Below the pieces are notes generated by a model. It worked only from the letters and a program-made list of their open reading frames with translations, searched no databases and was not told the origin of the DNA. Shown here one piece after another: positions 8,621 to 17,440 of a stretch of DNA of 64,000 nt. Position 1 is the first letter of the stretch. The number at the start of each line of letters is the position of its first letter. The DNA is from Candidatus Leptofilum proximum (GTDB lineage Bacteria > Chloroflexota > Anaerolineae > Promineifilales > Promineifilaceae), in contig JADJXK010000002.1 of the NCBI GenBank assembly GCA_016710325.1, positions 2,728,001 through 2,792,000 of the forward strand, read 5' to 3'. Position numbers and translations under genes: made by a program.

Positions 8621-11575
8621 CTAAGGTAAATTGTCCGTAACACCCAAAGCAACTAAAATTTTCTTGTACAAGATACCATCATCAGGTGCTTCGATTAACT
8701 CCTTTGTAGAATTAGGTTGAATTAATTGCGGGTTGGCCTTGGAGTCCGCATTTTCAATCTGAATCATATTGTAATTTTTTGTCATCTCAGCACGAACCGC
8801 GAGTGACGGCTCACCCTTTCCGGCCGCGACAACTTCCCCATAATCTCTTAAGTTGAACTCCAGGCCGCTTTCCAGATAAGCCCTAATTGTAGGATAAAAT
8901 TCTAGTGGAATGTTTAAATAACAGTAAATTTTCTCTCCATATACATTACGCCCATTTACAAGAATAACAACATTCTTTCTTGCTAAAAAAGGATTATCCA
9001 ATGGATTGGTGAAGCCTGTTTGTCGATTTGCCCATTCAAACCGACTTGATTCATTACCTGTTGGTAGCAATGGTTGCGAAGATTGCTGGGTTTCAATATG
9101 GCGAGAAATTTCTAGCTTTTCTATGATTTCATCTAAAGTTGGTTGGATAATTTCCTTGTAGTGCTTTGCCCGTTCCGCATCATTTGTTACTTCACACAAG
9201 TTGACCAAGGTTTGTTGTAGCTCGATTCGATGAACAGGATCGTTTTCCATGTTGAGAGCTTTCTCGAACGCGATAATCGCATCATGGGGCTTGTCGCAGG
9301 CACTATAAATATTGCCAATTGCCCGGTAATGAGTAGCTAAAACGCTCGGTCGCTCAGGTTGTGTTTGTTCCGCCGCAAGCGCAATTTCATACATGGCGAT
9401 TGCTCGGTCTAAATCACAGACAGACGCACATATATCTCCAATGACTTTTGCATACATACTGATGGATTGAGAATCATCAAATTCTTCGGCAATTACAAGT
9501 ACTTCTTGATATAGCAAAATTGCGGTGTTTCGTAGACCAAGTTTTCGCATGGTATTGGCTAGTAATACCAAGGGCTTGTGTTGTTCTGCACGATTGGTTA
9601 GGCTGCGAATTGCTTGGACGGCGAGAACAAAACTTTCGTGCGAAGCCGTTACTTTTTTTTGCCCGAAGTATAGGCCACCAATCTCGCAATAGTATTGTAT
9701 TTGCTTAATGATATCGCCTTGCTCGACAGCGATAGCCAGCGCAGCGCGGAATCGTAAGATCGCCGCATTTTGATCAAATGCTTTTTGATTGTGGCCAATC
9801 TTTTCCAATAGGTACTGTTGGGCGGTCGTATCGCCACTTTTGGCAGCAATATCTTCTGCTTGTTCAAAAAACCTAATGGACGCTTGAAGCATTCCCCGTT
9901 GCTGATAAATATGGCCAAGGTAGGTTAGATAGGTGCGCTCTGCGTGTACATTCGAAAGGTGACGTGCAGCACTTAACCCGAGATGGGCAATCTCAGTTTC
10001 CATTTGGAGGGCACCTAACCTCCACATGAGGCTGTCCGTGCTGCCAGATAACCCACGCACCAACAGGTCAGTCGCCATCCACTTCTGCAATATCGCAAAG
10101 CGTCGTAATATGGCTAGTAGATTGATCTGCGTTTCAATAACTATTTCTGTTGGATATTCATCCAGATCATCACCGTCGAATAAATGGCGGAAATAATTAG
10201 TCAACTTAGTTACAATCTCAGAATAGTCCCGTTTGATAGTGCGTGCATATTCATAGATCAACATGTGAGTAAAACGCAACTGCTTTTCTTGAACGAGATA
10301 TATCAAGCTGTAGTCGATTAGCTGCTTGCGTGCCCGCTTAAAGTCAGTTAACGACCAACCTAATATGCCCATAAGGGTCTGCTCACCAAATGATCGAAGT
10401 GCCAGGAATGCAGCTGATACAAACATCTCTTGTGTTTTTGGCATGAGCTGCATATAGCTTCTTGACAGCATGCGTGCCATGAGATCGTCGCTTGATACAG
10501 CACCGATTGTGTCTTCTTCAAGCCAGGTTACGTACTCGGTGATCGACTCGGCGCTTTCAAGTATGTAACTGGCGGCTACACGGATAGCGAGCGGTAATCC
10601 ATCTACTAAAAAGCACAAACGTGCAGCGTCCTTCATATCTTCCGGTGTTACATTTACAATACTAGCAAAAAGCTCTAGGGCATTGGATAGCTCAAATTTA
10701 TTTACGCGATGTAAATACGATCGGTTGGCGGCATCTGTTTGACGGCGCGTTGTGATAAGCATCCCACAACGGCCAAGACTGTCGGTTAGCCCTTTGATTT
10801 CATTTGGGGTAATTTCCTCTGTGCTCTCAAGGATAATAAGGGCTTGCTTATCAATCACGGTTCTTTGAAACCCACCGAATAAAAAGTCTGTAAAGCTTTC
10901 GCCAAGAGACTGGATGATATGAGAGAGTGCTTCATCGTAACCCGCTTGATGGGAAAACGTATGCAAGATCGTGCCGTCCGGGAAGCGTTCGGCAAGTGAA
11001 CCATTTTCTGCCATCTTTACGAGAACATGTGAGGCGATAGCTGATTTACCCTGTCCCCCTGCTCCCCAAAGTGTTACAACGTTGCCTGGCCGAAGCTGTT
11101 CAGTTACCTGTGCAACGATTGTGTCTCGGCCAATAAATGGATGGATTTTCGGCATTAGTAAGTGTTGCCACGGTACAGAATGTTTACGCCGGGGCAAATC
11201 GGCAGCGCCATCAGTCGTCAACCCCTCATTAACAATCTTATCCCCATGCACTATATCGCCATAAACATGATATTGGTTTGTCGGTGTGCCAAAACTGTTT
11301 GGATGTAAAGATTCGGGCAATTGAAAATCATCTGGCATCATAGGCCAGTTTACATGTGGGCGCAATAGTTGAACAAGGGTGATGAGTTTGGGTAATTGTC
11401 TGCTACGGGCAAACCTTAATAACAATGCCGAAACACGTGATGATTTCTCATTTCCGGGGATGCTCTCATAATCTATGTGTAATCGAAAGCAAAGGTCTTG
11501 AAGTTCTGCCACATTGAAATGATCGTTTAATAATCTGTGTAATTGTACTAGGTAAGTGGTACTGTTATTTGTCAC
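8621..11575 (-). CDS. EAD7-STAND NTPase-TPR protein with an unrecognised C-terminal domain
   Basis: 984 residues. Residues ~5-77 are an EAD7 domain (LCFRLHIDYESIPGNEK, ending RPHVNW). Residues ~102-114 carry a YGDIVHGDKI linker of the kind often seen in such proteins. Residues ~145-470 are an NB-ARC/STAND ATPase (HPFIGRD; Walker A GAGGQGKS at 171-178; a degenerate Walker B ALIILE; TTRR sensor; GLPLAIRVAASYIL as in the GLPLA motif). Residues ~540-860 hold repeated TPR helices (GHIYQQRGMLQASIRFFEQA, then a GNIYSACDKPHDAIIAFEKA repeat). Residues ~880-950 form a compact mixed alpha/beta unit with VILVNGRNVYGEKIYCYLNI, then a YGEVVAAGKGEPS segment, that I do not recognise; it is the natural candidate for the effector. 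The gene is transcribed toward the SIR2-caspase module and is a single-gene cassette between repeat copies B and C. An IS1-like element lies just upstream of it (11740-12999). Confidence 0.85.
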   Translation of the reverse strand: MTNNSTTYLVQLHRLLNDHFNVAELQDLCFRLHIDYESIPGNEKSSRVSALLLRFARSRQLPKLITLVQLLRPHVNWPMMPDDFQLPESLHPNSFGTPTNQYHVYGDIVHGDKIVNEGLTTDGAADLPRRKHSVPWQHLLMPKIHPFIGRDTIVAQVTEQLRPGNVVTLWGAGGQGKSAIASHVLVKMAENGSLAERFPDGTILHTFSHQAGYDEALSHIIQSLGESFTDFLFGGFQRTVIDKQALIILESTEEITPNEIKGLTDSLGRCGMLITTRRQTDAANRSYLHRVNKFELSNALELFASIVNVTPEDMKDAARLCFLVDGLPLAIRVAASYILESAESITEYVTWLEEDTIGAVSSDDLMARMLSRSYMQLMPKTQEMFVSAAFLALRSFGEQTLMGILGWSLTDFKRARKQLIDYSLIYLVQEKQLRFTHMLIYEYARTIKRDYSEIVTKLTNYFRHLFDGDDLDEYPTEIVIETQINLLAILRRFAILQKWMATDLLVRGLSGSTDSLMWRLGALQMETEIAHLGLSAARHLSNVHAERTYLTYLGHIYQQRGMLQASIRFFEQAEDIAAKSGDTTAQQYLLEKIGHNQKAFDQNAAILRFRAALAIAVEQGDIIKQIQYYCEIGGLYFGQKKVTASHESFVLAVQAIRSLTNRAEQHKPLVLLANTMRKLGLRNTAILLYQEVLVIAEEFDDSQSISMYAKVIGDICASVCDLDRAIAMYEIALAAEQTQPERPSVLATHYRAIGNIYSACDKPHDAIIAFEKALNMENDPVHRIELQQTLVNLCEVTNDAERAKHYKEIIQPTLDEIIEKLEISRHIETQQSSQPLLPTGNESSRFEWANRQTGFTNPLDNPFLARKNVVILVNGRNVYGEKIYCYLNIPLEFYPTIRAYLESGLEFNLRDYGEVVAAGKGEPSLAVRAEMTKNYNMIQIENADSKANPQLIQPNSTKELIEAPDDGILYKKILVALGVTDNLP

Positions 11576-11739
11576 GATTTTTCCTCAACTCAATACCGAT
11601 TTCAAAACAAATTGCCTCTTCTAGCAAGTTGGTTGAGTCTAATAGTTGATTTTAGCGGGAGATTTGTCAGGATGAAAAACCATCCGAACACGACTGCACG
11701 AAATCCGTTTTGGAACACAAACGCAAGGTTTTTCAAAGA

Positions 11740-12999
11740 GGTATCACAGCATTTAATCGTGGTGGGTTAACACCACCGTTCTATCAACTGCAATGCCTCT
11801 TTAGAAGGCCGCCCGCGCCGCTTGAGCGGTGCCCAACGAGGCGGCGGCACTCTGTACCTTAATAATTCATCGACTGTCCAGATGTGGTCAGTTAGCTCGG
11901 CGGCCATGGCTGGCGTGCGTTGTACCCAACGGTGACCATAGCGCCCGACAGAAAGACGCAAGCGCAAACTGTGATGCGTATCGCAGAAGTTGTAAAAGCA
12001 ACCCAGGACAAACAAGCCTGCTGTCAACGTTTCCGGCTGCTGGGCCAGGGTGCGTGCCCGTCGGGTCAGCCAGGCTAAATGAGAACGAAAGGTGGCGTTC
12101 AGTCGCTCAATGTAAGCGGTGTTAATAACCCCAGGCGCCTGCTGTGTCAGTTGGCGCAGTCGTTCTATCTGCTGTTGACAGCCTTGAACAATACGTCGCT
12201 CAATTTCCAGACCGGTGGGCAAGCGTCGTTTGACCACCTGCACCAGCGCGATGTTGGGCCAGGCCATCAATTGCGGCCGCCCTGGCTTGCCTGAACGCGG
12301 CAAGGCGGTACGAAAGGCTCGCTGAAACGCTTTCACATAGCTGGGCAAACCATCAACGGCCAACAGCAAGGGACGACAAAGGGCGATAGCCCGAATCTGG
12401 TTGGCCAGGGCTTGGATCAAGGCCACATCTCGTCGCGGACTGACCGCACCACCCAGCCAAAGCCGAGTGCTTACCATGATCGCCATGGCCAGCCAGAGGT
12501 AGCCACCTTGAACTTTGGCCTTGATTTCATCCGCTTGCACCTGCTCCAGGTCCAGTTGGCTTTGGCCAATGAGGTGACCATGCAAGGCTTGGCAATGGTC
12601 ACCGGCTCGCTGCCACCACTTTTTGACCGTGCGCTCGTCCAGACTGAAGGCTTTGACGATGGCTTGCAATGGGCAGCCGTAAGCTATCAAGACGATGACG
12701 CACATGACGACTTTTGGCTCTGTCCGCAGTCGGTAGAACAAAGTGCCTTTGCTGACGGCAAATGTTTTACCGCAGACGGTGCAGCTGCAGCGCTTTTCTT
12801 GTTGGCTATGAATACCGAGATTCCCTTCTCCGGTTTGGCCTCTCGCCGGACAGTCGATATTAGGGCAAAATAGGTGCTTCAGGTTCATTGTGCCTCCTAC
12901 TGGTTTTGGTTTTTGCGAACTATCCAGTATGCACAATGAACCTGTTTTTGCCAATTTTGCCGTTTTTAATGTTCAACCACGCTTTAGTGTGGTGTTACC
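11740..12999 (-). mobile_element. complete IS1-like insertion sequence
   Basis: Imperfect 24-bp terminal inverted repeats at 11740-11763 (GGTATCACAGCATTTAATCG...) and 12976-12999 (reading inward GGTAACACCACACTAAAGCG...), 17 of 24 identical by eye. The element is flanked by perfect 8-bp target duplications TTCAAAGA at 11732-11739 and 13000-13007. Length 1260 bp with one transposase gene on the minus strand. The GGTA ends, 8-bp duplication and zinc-ribbon/DDE transposase fit the IS1 family, especially its longer single-ORF subgroup. It landed between the EAD7-STAND-TPR gene and repeat copy C. Confidence 0.9.
11767..12888 (-). CDS. IS1-like transposase (zinc ribbon + DDE)
   Basis: 373 residues from the ATG at 12888. 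AGGAGG (minus-strand reading, complement of 12895-12900) stands just before it, so the longer frame starting at 12954 is unlikely. The N-terminus has a four-Cys zinc ribbon (CPNIDCPARG ... CSCTVCGKTF), followed by a helix-turn-helix-like stretch (SLDERTVKKWWQRAG). The DDE catalytic residues are visible as QADEIK, LAVDGLPSY and YIERLNATFR. The gene fills the element between its terminal repeats and looks intact, so the IS could still be active. A 13-bp inverted repeat (AGGTTCATTGTGC at 12882-12894 and its complement at 12931-12943) straddles the ribosome site and could limit translation of transposase mRNA. Confidence 0.9.
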   Translation of the reverse strand: MNLKHLFCPNIDCPARGQTGEGNLGIHSQQEKRCSCTVCGKTFAVSKGTLFYRLRTEPKVVMCVIVLIAYGCPLQAIVKAFSLDERTVKKWWQRAGDHCQALHGHLIGQSQLDLEQVQADEIKAKVQGGYLWLAMAIMVSTRLWLGGAVSPRRDVALIQALANQIRAIALCRPLLLAVDGLPSYVKAFQRAFRTALPRSGKPGRPQLMAWPNIALVQVVKRRLPTGLEIERRIVQGCQQQIERLRQLTQQAPGVINTAYIERLNATFRSHLAWLTRRARTLAQQPETLTAGLFVLGCFYNFCDTHHSLRLRLSVGRYGHRWVQRTPAMAAELTDHIWTVDELLRYRVPPPRWAPLKRRGRPSKEALQLIERWC

Positions 13000-13085
13000 T
13001 TCAAAGAAGCAGCCGGAAATTATTGCCCTATTTAGTTTTTCAAAGCATTTTGCCCATTAAGATTTTGTTTATCAAAAATTAATCC

Positions 13086-13459
13086 GTGACACGAGAGCAA
13101 AAAAGTGGACATTAGTATAATTCAATCTCGGACAAAAAGGAATCCGAGGAAACCATGTCAAAAACAAAACCGATTCTGACTACCCTAAATTGAGACAATG
13201 TAATTCGAGCCTATTGTTGAAATTTTATTTTCCAACAAAGTGAGACAAAGTGCCAAAGCAATTTTGTGTAGCTGCTGCAAGATAATCATTAACGAATCTT
13301 CATACAAAAGGCCGTGTCTGGTACAGCACTACCATCATTCTATAAAAGTCCTGCGCTTTTGACGCAAGTCATAGGCCAAGTTTGAGGGGAGCCTCAGATT
13401 TCTCCGTCCAATTGGATGTTGAGCCTGTGTTATTCTCTTATGCACTTTTCCGGTGTCAC
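13086..13459 (+). repeat. att-like repeat, copy C (complete, 374 bp)
   Basis: Complete copy with both outer inverted ends: GTGACACGAGAGC...AAAGTGGACAT on the left (13086 on) and, read from the other strand, GTGACACCGG...AAAGTGCATAAG on the right (ending 13459). The core TGTAGCTGCT-GCAAGATAATCAT is at 13267-13289, close to the middle. The right arm CATACAAAAGGCCGTG and a CAGCACTACCAT stretch matches copies A and D. It separates the STAND-TPR/IS1 module from the GC-rich giant-gene module. Confidence 0.85.
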
Positions 13460-13789
13460 GCAGACCGTATAACTGGGCTGCTGCTCCAAGCCTTCAGTGG
13501 ATCAGTAATCCCAACCCATCGCTATTTGCCAGAAGAAGTGGACCGATTGATTTGACTAAATTCCTTGGCCCTTTTGCTTATGATTGAGATGGAAAGTGTC
13601 CTTCAATCCTGACCCTTATTTGGTCCCACATCGTTTGATGACAAACACATACCCGACCTTGTTTATTGATGTGATTACGGAATAGAAATGGTTTTTATTT
13701 TGTTATCGCTGTAGGTTTCCAAATACGCAAGTGACTTGTCACAACAGCGTTACTAGCTTTAGGCCAAGCAAGTGCGATGCACCGTGTGT
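13460..13789. other. gene-free spacer downstream of the giant-protein operon
   Basis: About 330 bp of AT-rich sequence following repeat copy C. No open frame with a ribosome site, no clear terminator for the operon ending at 13790 (a short AAGTGACTTGTCAC near-palindrome lies at about 13729-13742), and no match to known repeats that I can see. Confidence 0.4.
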
Positions 13790-16700
13790 TCATAGCTGAC
13801 CGCTTTCTGTGACCTGCCGCCCCAGGGGATCGGTCAATGTCACTTCAACCCGCACCGGTCGATTCCGATTTAACCGCAATATATACTGTCGATCCCCGGA
13901 GAGACGCGCCAACTGATTGATTTGCAGCGTCAGCAATGCCAGCAATGTCAGCTCTGGTACCTGCTCGAGCGTACTGGTCAGCGTCAGCGGCGGGCCGCCG
14001 TGTTGCTCTACATGCACCGTTAGAACGTACTCCGCCAACGGATCGGGTACCGTCGGCTGCAGAATTTGCCAACTGGCATAGACAATCGGTCGACCGGCGA
14101 GTATTGTACTGTGGATTTCGACCGCGGACAGCACCGGTGCCAAAGGCGGCGGCAAGGATGGTTCCTCCACCAAAATCGGTGTAAAGGCACCATAGCGGCC
14201 GACCGGATCGACGAGCGCCAGCCGCAGCCAGAGCGGACCAGCCGGTGCACCTAGCTCCGGCGGCGGCATGACCACCGTGACGCTGCCATCCTCAATCACC
14301 GGCCAGGCATTGTCCACCGGGCCGCTACTGAGCTGTGACATAGGTTGATCCGGCCACTGTCCCCAGACCGCCAGCCGGTATTTGTCCACCGCCCTGCGAT
14401 GGCTGCGCGGCGGGTCGGCCAATGTCAAGGTTAACGCTACCTGTCCGAGCACATTGGGCATGTCGCGCACCACCGTCACGCTTTCGGCTGGCAGCGCCGC
14501 AGGGGGATCGGCCGGCACGTGCATCAGTGTCAGCGGGGGCGAGGGCAGGCTGAACGGCCGCGGATGCGGCTTCTCATGCGCGTCATGGAGCGCCGTGACG
14601 CCGCCCGGCTCTTCCAGCCACTCGGCCGGCAGCCGACGCTCATCAGGTAGCCGCACCTCCGCCCAGTAGACGTAGGGAACAAATGGGGCCAGCCCCACAC
14701 CGTCATTGTCGTCAGTAATAGTCACGGCGAAGACTGGTGGCGCATCATCCTGCGCACCGTTCTGCGCGGCCATCGCCAACGCACCCTCTCCGCCCAGAGG
14801 GCGAGCATAGATCGGTGTGGCCACTGCGCCCACCGCGCGCCGCAGACGGCCGCGCGGTGGTGCATCGCCTTTAGCGCCAGGTATGAATAGCCCCGGTTCG
14901 TCGACGGCCAGCAACGCCGCGTTAAAGCCGTCGGTCGTCACTGTCAGCGTCGCCATTCCGGCCGCGTCGACTGACCCGCTGAGTTGTGGCGCGGGCGGGC
15001 GCCGACTCTCTGGGACAGCGACAGGGATGATGCCGCAGTCCCCAAACGGTGGTTCTGCGCCGTCCGGTCCCAGCGGCACAACGCGCAAAAACTGGACCGT
15101 CGCCAGCGAGCGTGGTAGCGTCGTCCGCAGCACGACTTGCCCGGCCGCATCGGCCGTCAGCGGCGGGTCGGTCAGCAGGCGGAACACGTCTTTGTTGATA
15201 GTTTTTGGCTCCGCGAGCACACGTTTGCAGCCAGCGGCAGCCACCAGCCCGCGTGATGGCGGTGTGCCGTTTTCCGGCCACGCTGCGCCCAACCCCATCA
15301 CCTCGCGGATCTTCTCGTCGGTCAGCCCCAGACCATCGCGGTCGGTCAGATAGACGTTGTGGCGCGAGTTCGGGCGTGCGTCCCACTTCAGCGTCAGCTC
15401 AACCTCCGGTGCGGGGCCGGGCGCGCTCGTCCAGATCAGGCCAACGCCGCTGGGGTAGACGGGCGGCGGGCGGCGATCGATGACTTTGATCGTCACTTTC
15501 GGCTGTAAATCGAGCGGGGTCTCGTTACCGGCTGTGTCGGTGTAACAACCGCTCAACGTCCAGTTGCCCTCCGTTTGTGGCCAAAGGGCCGGCAACGACC
15601 AATCGACCGTGTAGATACCGGGCAGACTCACATCAAACGGGGGCAGCGGCACGCCGTCAAGCGTCAACGACATGGTCGCTAACGGATAGGCGCCAGCCGC
15701 CAAGTCCTCCAGGCGCGGGACGATGATCGCCGTCCCCATTAGCTGTAGTTCGCGCTCGGTGAACGGATTAGCGCCCGGCTGCCCCAACGCTACCGTTAGC
15801 CGCAGCGTGCCAGGCGAAAGCGGGTCGGGCGAGAGCGGGTCCGCGATGTCAGTCGGCACGATCTGATAATGCAACACGGGCGGCGGTGGCAGCGGGCGCG
15901 GCGGCGGGACCAGCGCAAAATCAGTGAGCGGCCCGAATCGGCCGAAATAGTCGGCAGCATGGACGCGATAGGTGATCTCGCCAGCTTCGGCCGGCAAATC
16001 CTGGTCGCTCAGCAGACCGGCCTTATTGAAGCGATAATTCGTCTGGCCCAGAATTGTCGGCTGTGCGCGCTGCGTCGGTTCATATTGAGCGACGTCGAGC
16101 AGTTGGTGGCGCGTCTGCCACGTGCCATCACGCAGCAGCGCCTGGGCGGAGAGCGTCGTCGCTGGCGCACCAGGAAAGACAAATGTCGTCCGGTAACGGT
16201 CCGCAGGCTGATTGTTGCTGCCCGTTTGCCAGCGATGGTCGCGCAGCACAGGGGGCGCCAGCGTTGGTGGCAGCCAGGGGCGCACCGGCGCTGCCAGCGT
16301 GATAAACGGTGCGACAAGCAGCTCTTCTTCACGCGCCAGAGTGCTGCTCTCTTCCAACTCGGCCGCCCAGTCCCGGTCATCGGCCTGCACCCTTAACGCC
16401 GCTGTCAGGAACTCCATAAGGGAGCCAGCCTGGGGATCCGGTTCGTCATGCAGGCTAGTCAGATCGACGCCGCGCGACAGCAACGCGCGTGGCTCTAGGG
16501 CAAACAAACCTACTACCGCTAACGTATCCCAATAGTCGTGATGATCAAGCGCGGCCTCGTCCTCAATCAAGTCGGCAAAGCCGCAGACACGCGCCAAGCC
16601 GGGGTCGAACAGTGCCATTTGCAGCTGCGCCAGCCGCCCCGCGCTAACGTGGTGTGTCTTGCCATCCACACCGGTGAACGACTGCGCGTTGCGCTGCTCC

Positions 16701-17440
16701 CAAGGTAATGCCACGTCGCTGACGAGATTTTCCATCAGCTGCAGCAGGCCGCCACCCAAATCGTCGCGTAAACCTAGCACCGCCTCCAGTCGCACTTTCT
16801 CGACCGCATCATGGGGATCGACCAGTTCAAAAGGTCCGTCAGGCCGGTCTGGCGGCGTCAGGCGCAGGGGCGCACCGCGTACGGCACGGTCAATGCCGCC
16901 TGCTATGTCGTGGAGACCACTGTACCAGGGATAATGCCCGTTAATGGGCAGCCCCATCACCGTTGCATCAGCCGGATTGAGTTGATTCAGTAGATGGTCG
17001 TCATCAATAGCAATCGCGATACCGTCTAATCCCAACACGTCAGGCTCGCCCCAAACCCGCAGTTTATGCAGCACGGGCGCGGCAAATTGCCACGGTGCCT
17101 GCTCTCGCACCGCCACGATGCGGTTGTGCTGGTCCAGCAGTGCGACACGCCAGTAACGCTGATCGGGGTCGGTGAGCGTGATGCGCACCGGCCGGTGATC
17201 TTTATTGGGCATCGGCAAAATGGTCAAGTCAATATACTCGTCATACGCTTGGATGCTGAATGGCGGCGGTTCGGCAATCGGACTTGTGCACCGAAAGACG
17301 GCAAATGGCGCGAGCGGAAAGCTGGCGCCCAGACCGGCAAAGACGCGCAAGTGTGTCCCCCAAACGAGATCGGGATCATCTTCGTAGACACCATAGGCAT
17401 AGGCAGCGAACAGTTCTGGTGGGGCAAACAAACCTTTCAT
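13790..17440 (-). CDS. large beta-rich protein of unknown function
   Basis: 1216 residues, GC-rich, with no signal peptide or membrane segment visible. The N-terminal ~200 residues (MKGLFAPPELFAAYAYGVYEDD) look like a specific folded domain. The rest alternates proline-rich linkers with immunoglobulin or fibronectin-III-like strands (for example LPGIYTVDWSLPALWP followed by NWTLSGCYTDTAGNETPLD; EITYRVHAADYFGRFGPLTD). The start ATG overlaps the stop of the upstream giant gene (17437-17440), with GAGG a few bases before it, so the two are translationally coupled and probably act together. The family is not recognised. Scaffold, adhesin-like or particle-associated roles are all possible; nothing in the sequence decides among them. 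Confidence 0.7.
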   Translation of the reverse strand: MKGLFAPPELFAAYAYGVYEDDPDLVWGTHLRVFAGLGASFPLAPFAVFRCTSPIAEPPPFSIQAYDEYIDLTILPMPNKDHRPVRITLTDPDQRYWRVALLDQHNRIVAVREQAPWQFAAPVLHKLRVWGEPDVLGLDGIAIAIDDDHLLNQLNPADATVMGLPINGHYPWYSGLHDIAGGIDRAVRGAPLRLTPPDRPDGPFELVDPHDAVEKVRLEAVLGLRDDLGGGLLQLMENLVSDVALPWEQRNAQSFTGVDGKTHHVSAGRLAQLQMALFDPGLARVCGFADLIEDEAALDHHDYWDTLAVVGLFALEPRALLSRGVDLTSLHDEPDPQAGSLMEFLTAALRVQADDRDWAAELEESSTLAREEELLVAPFITLAAPVRPWLPPTLAPPVLRDHRWQTGSNNQPADRYRTTFVFPGAPATTLSAQALLRDGTWQTRHQLLDVAQYEPTQRAQPTILGQTNYRFNKAGLLSDQDLPAEAGEITYRVHAADYFGRFGPLTDFALVPPPRPLPPPPVLHYQIVPTDIADPLSPDPLSPGTLRLTVALGQPGANPFTERELQLMGTAIIVPRLEDLAAGAYPLATMSLTLDGVPLPPFDVSLPGIYTVDWSLPALWPQTEGNWTLSGCYTDTAGNETPLDLQPKVTIKVIDRRPPPVYPSGVGLIWTSAPGPAPEVELTLKWDARPNSRHNVYLTDRDGLGLTDEKIREVMGLGAAWPENGTPPSRGLVAAAGCKRVLAEPKTINKDVFRLLTDPPLTADAAGQVVLRTTLPRSLATVQFLRVVPLGPDGAEPPFGDCGIIPVAVPESRRPPAPQLSGSVDAAGMATLTVTTDGFNAALLAVDEPGLFIPGAKGDAPPRGRLRRAVGAVATPIYARPLGGEGALAMAAQNGAQDDAPPVFAVTITDDNDGVGLAPFVPYVYWAEVRLPDERRLPAEWLEEPGGVTALHDAHEKPHPRPFSLPSPPLTLMHVPADPPAALPAESVTVVRDMPNVLGQVALTLTLADPPRSHRRAVDKYRLAVWGQWPDQPMSQLSSGPVDNAWPVIEDGSVTVVMPPPELGAPAGPLWLRLALVDPVGRYGAFTPILVEEPSLPPPLAPVLSAVEIHSTILAGRPIVYASWQILQPTVPDPLAEYVLTVHVEQHGGPPLTLTSTLEQVPELTLLALLTLQINQLARLSGDRQYILRLNRNRPVRVEVTLTDPLGRQVTESGQL

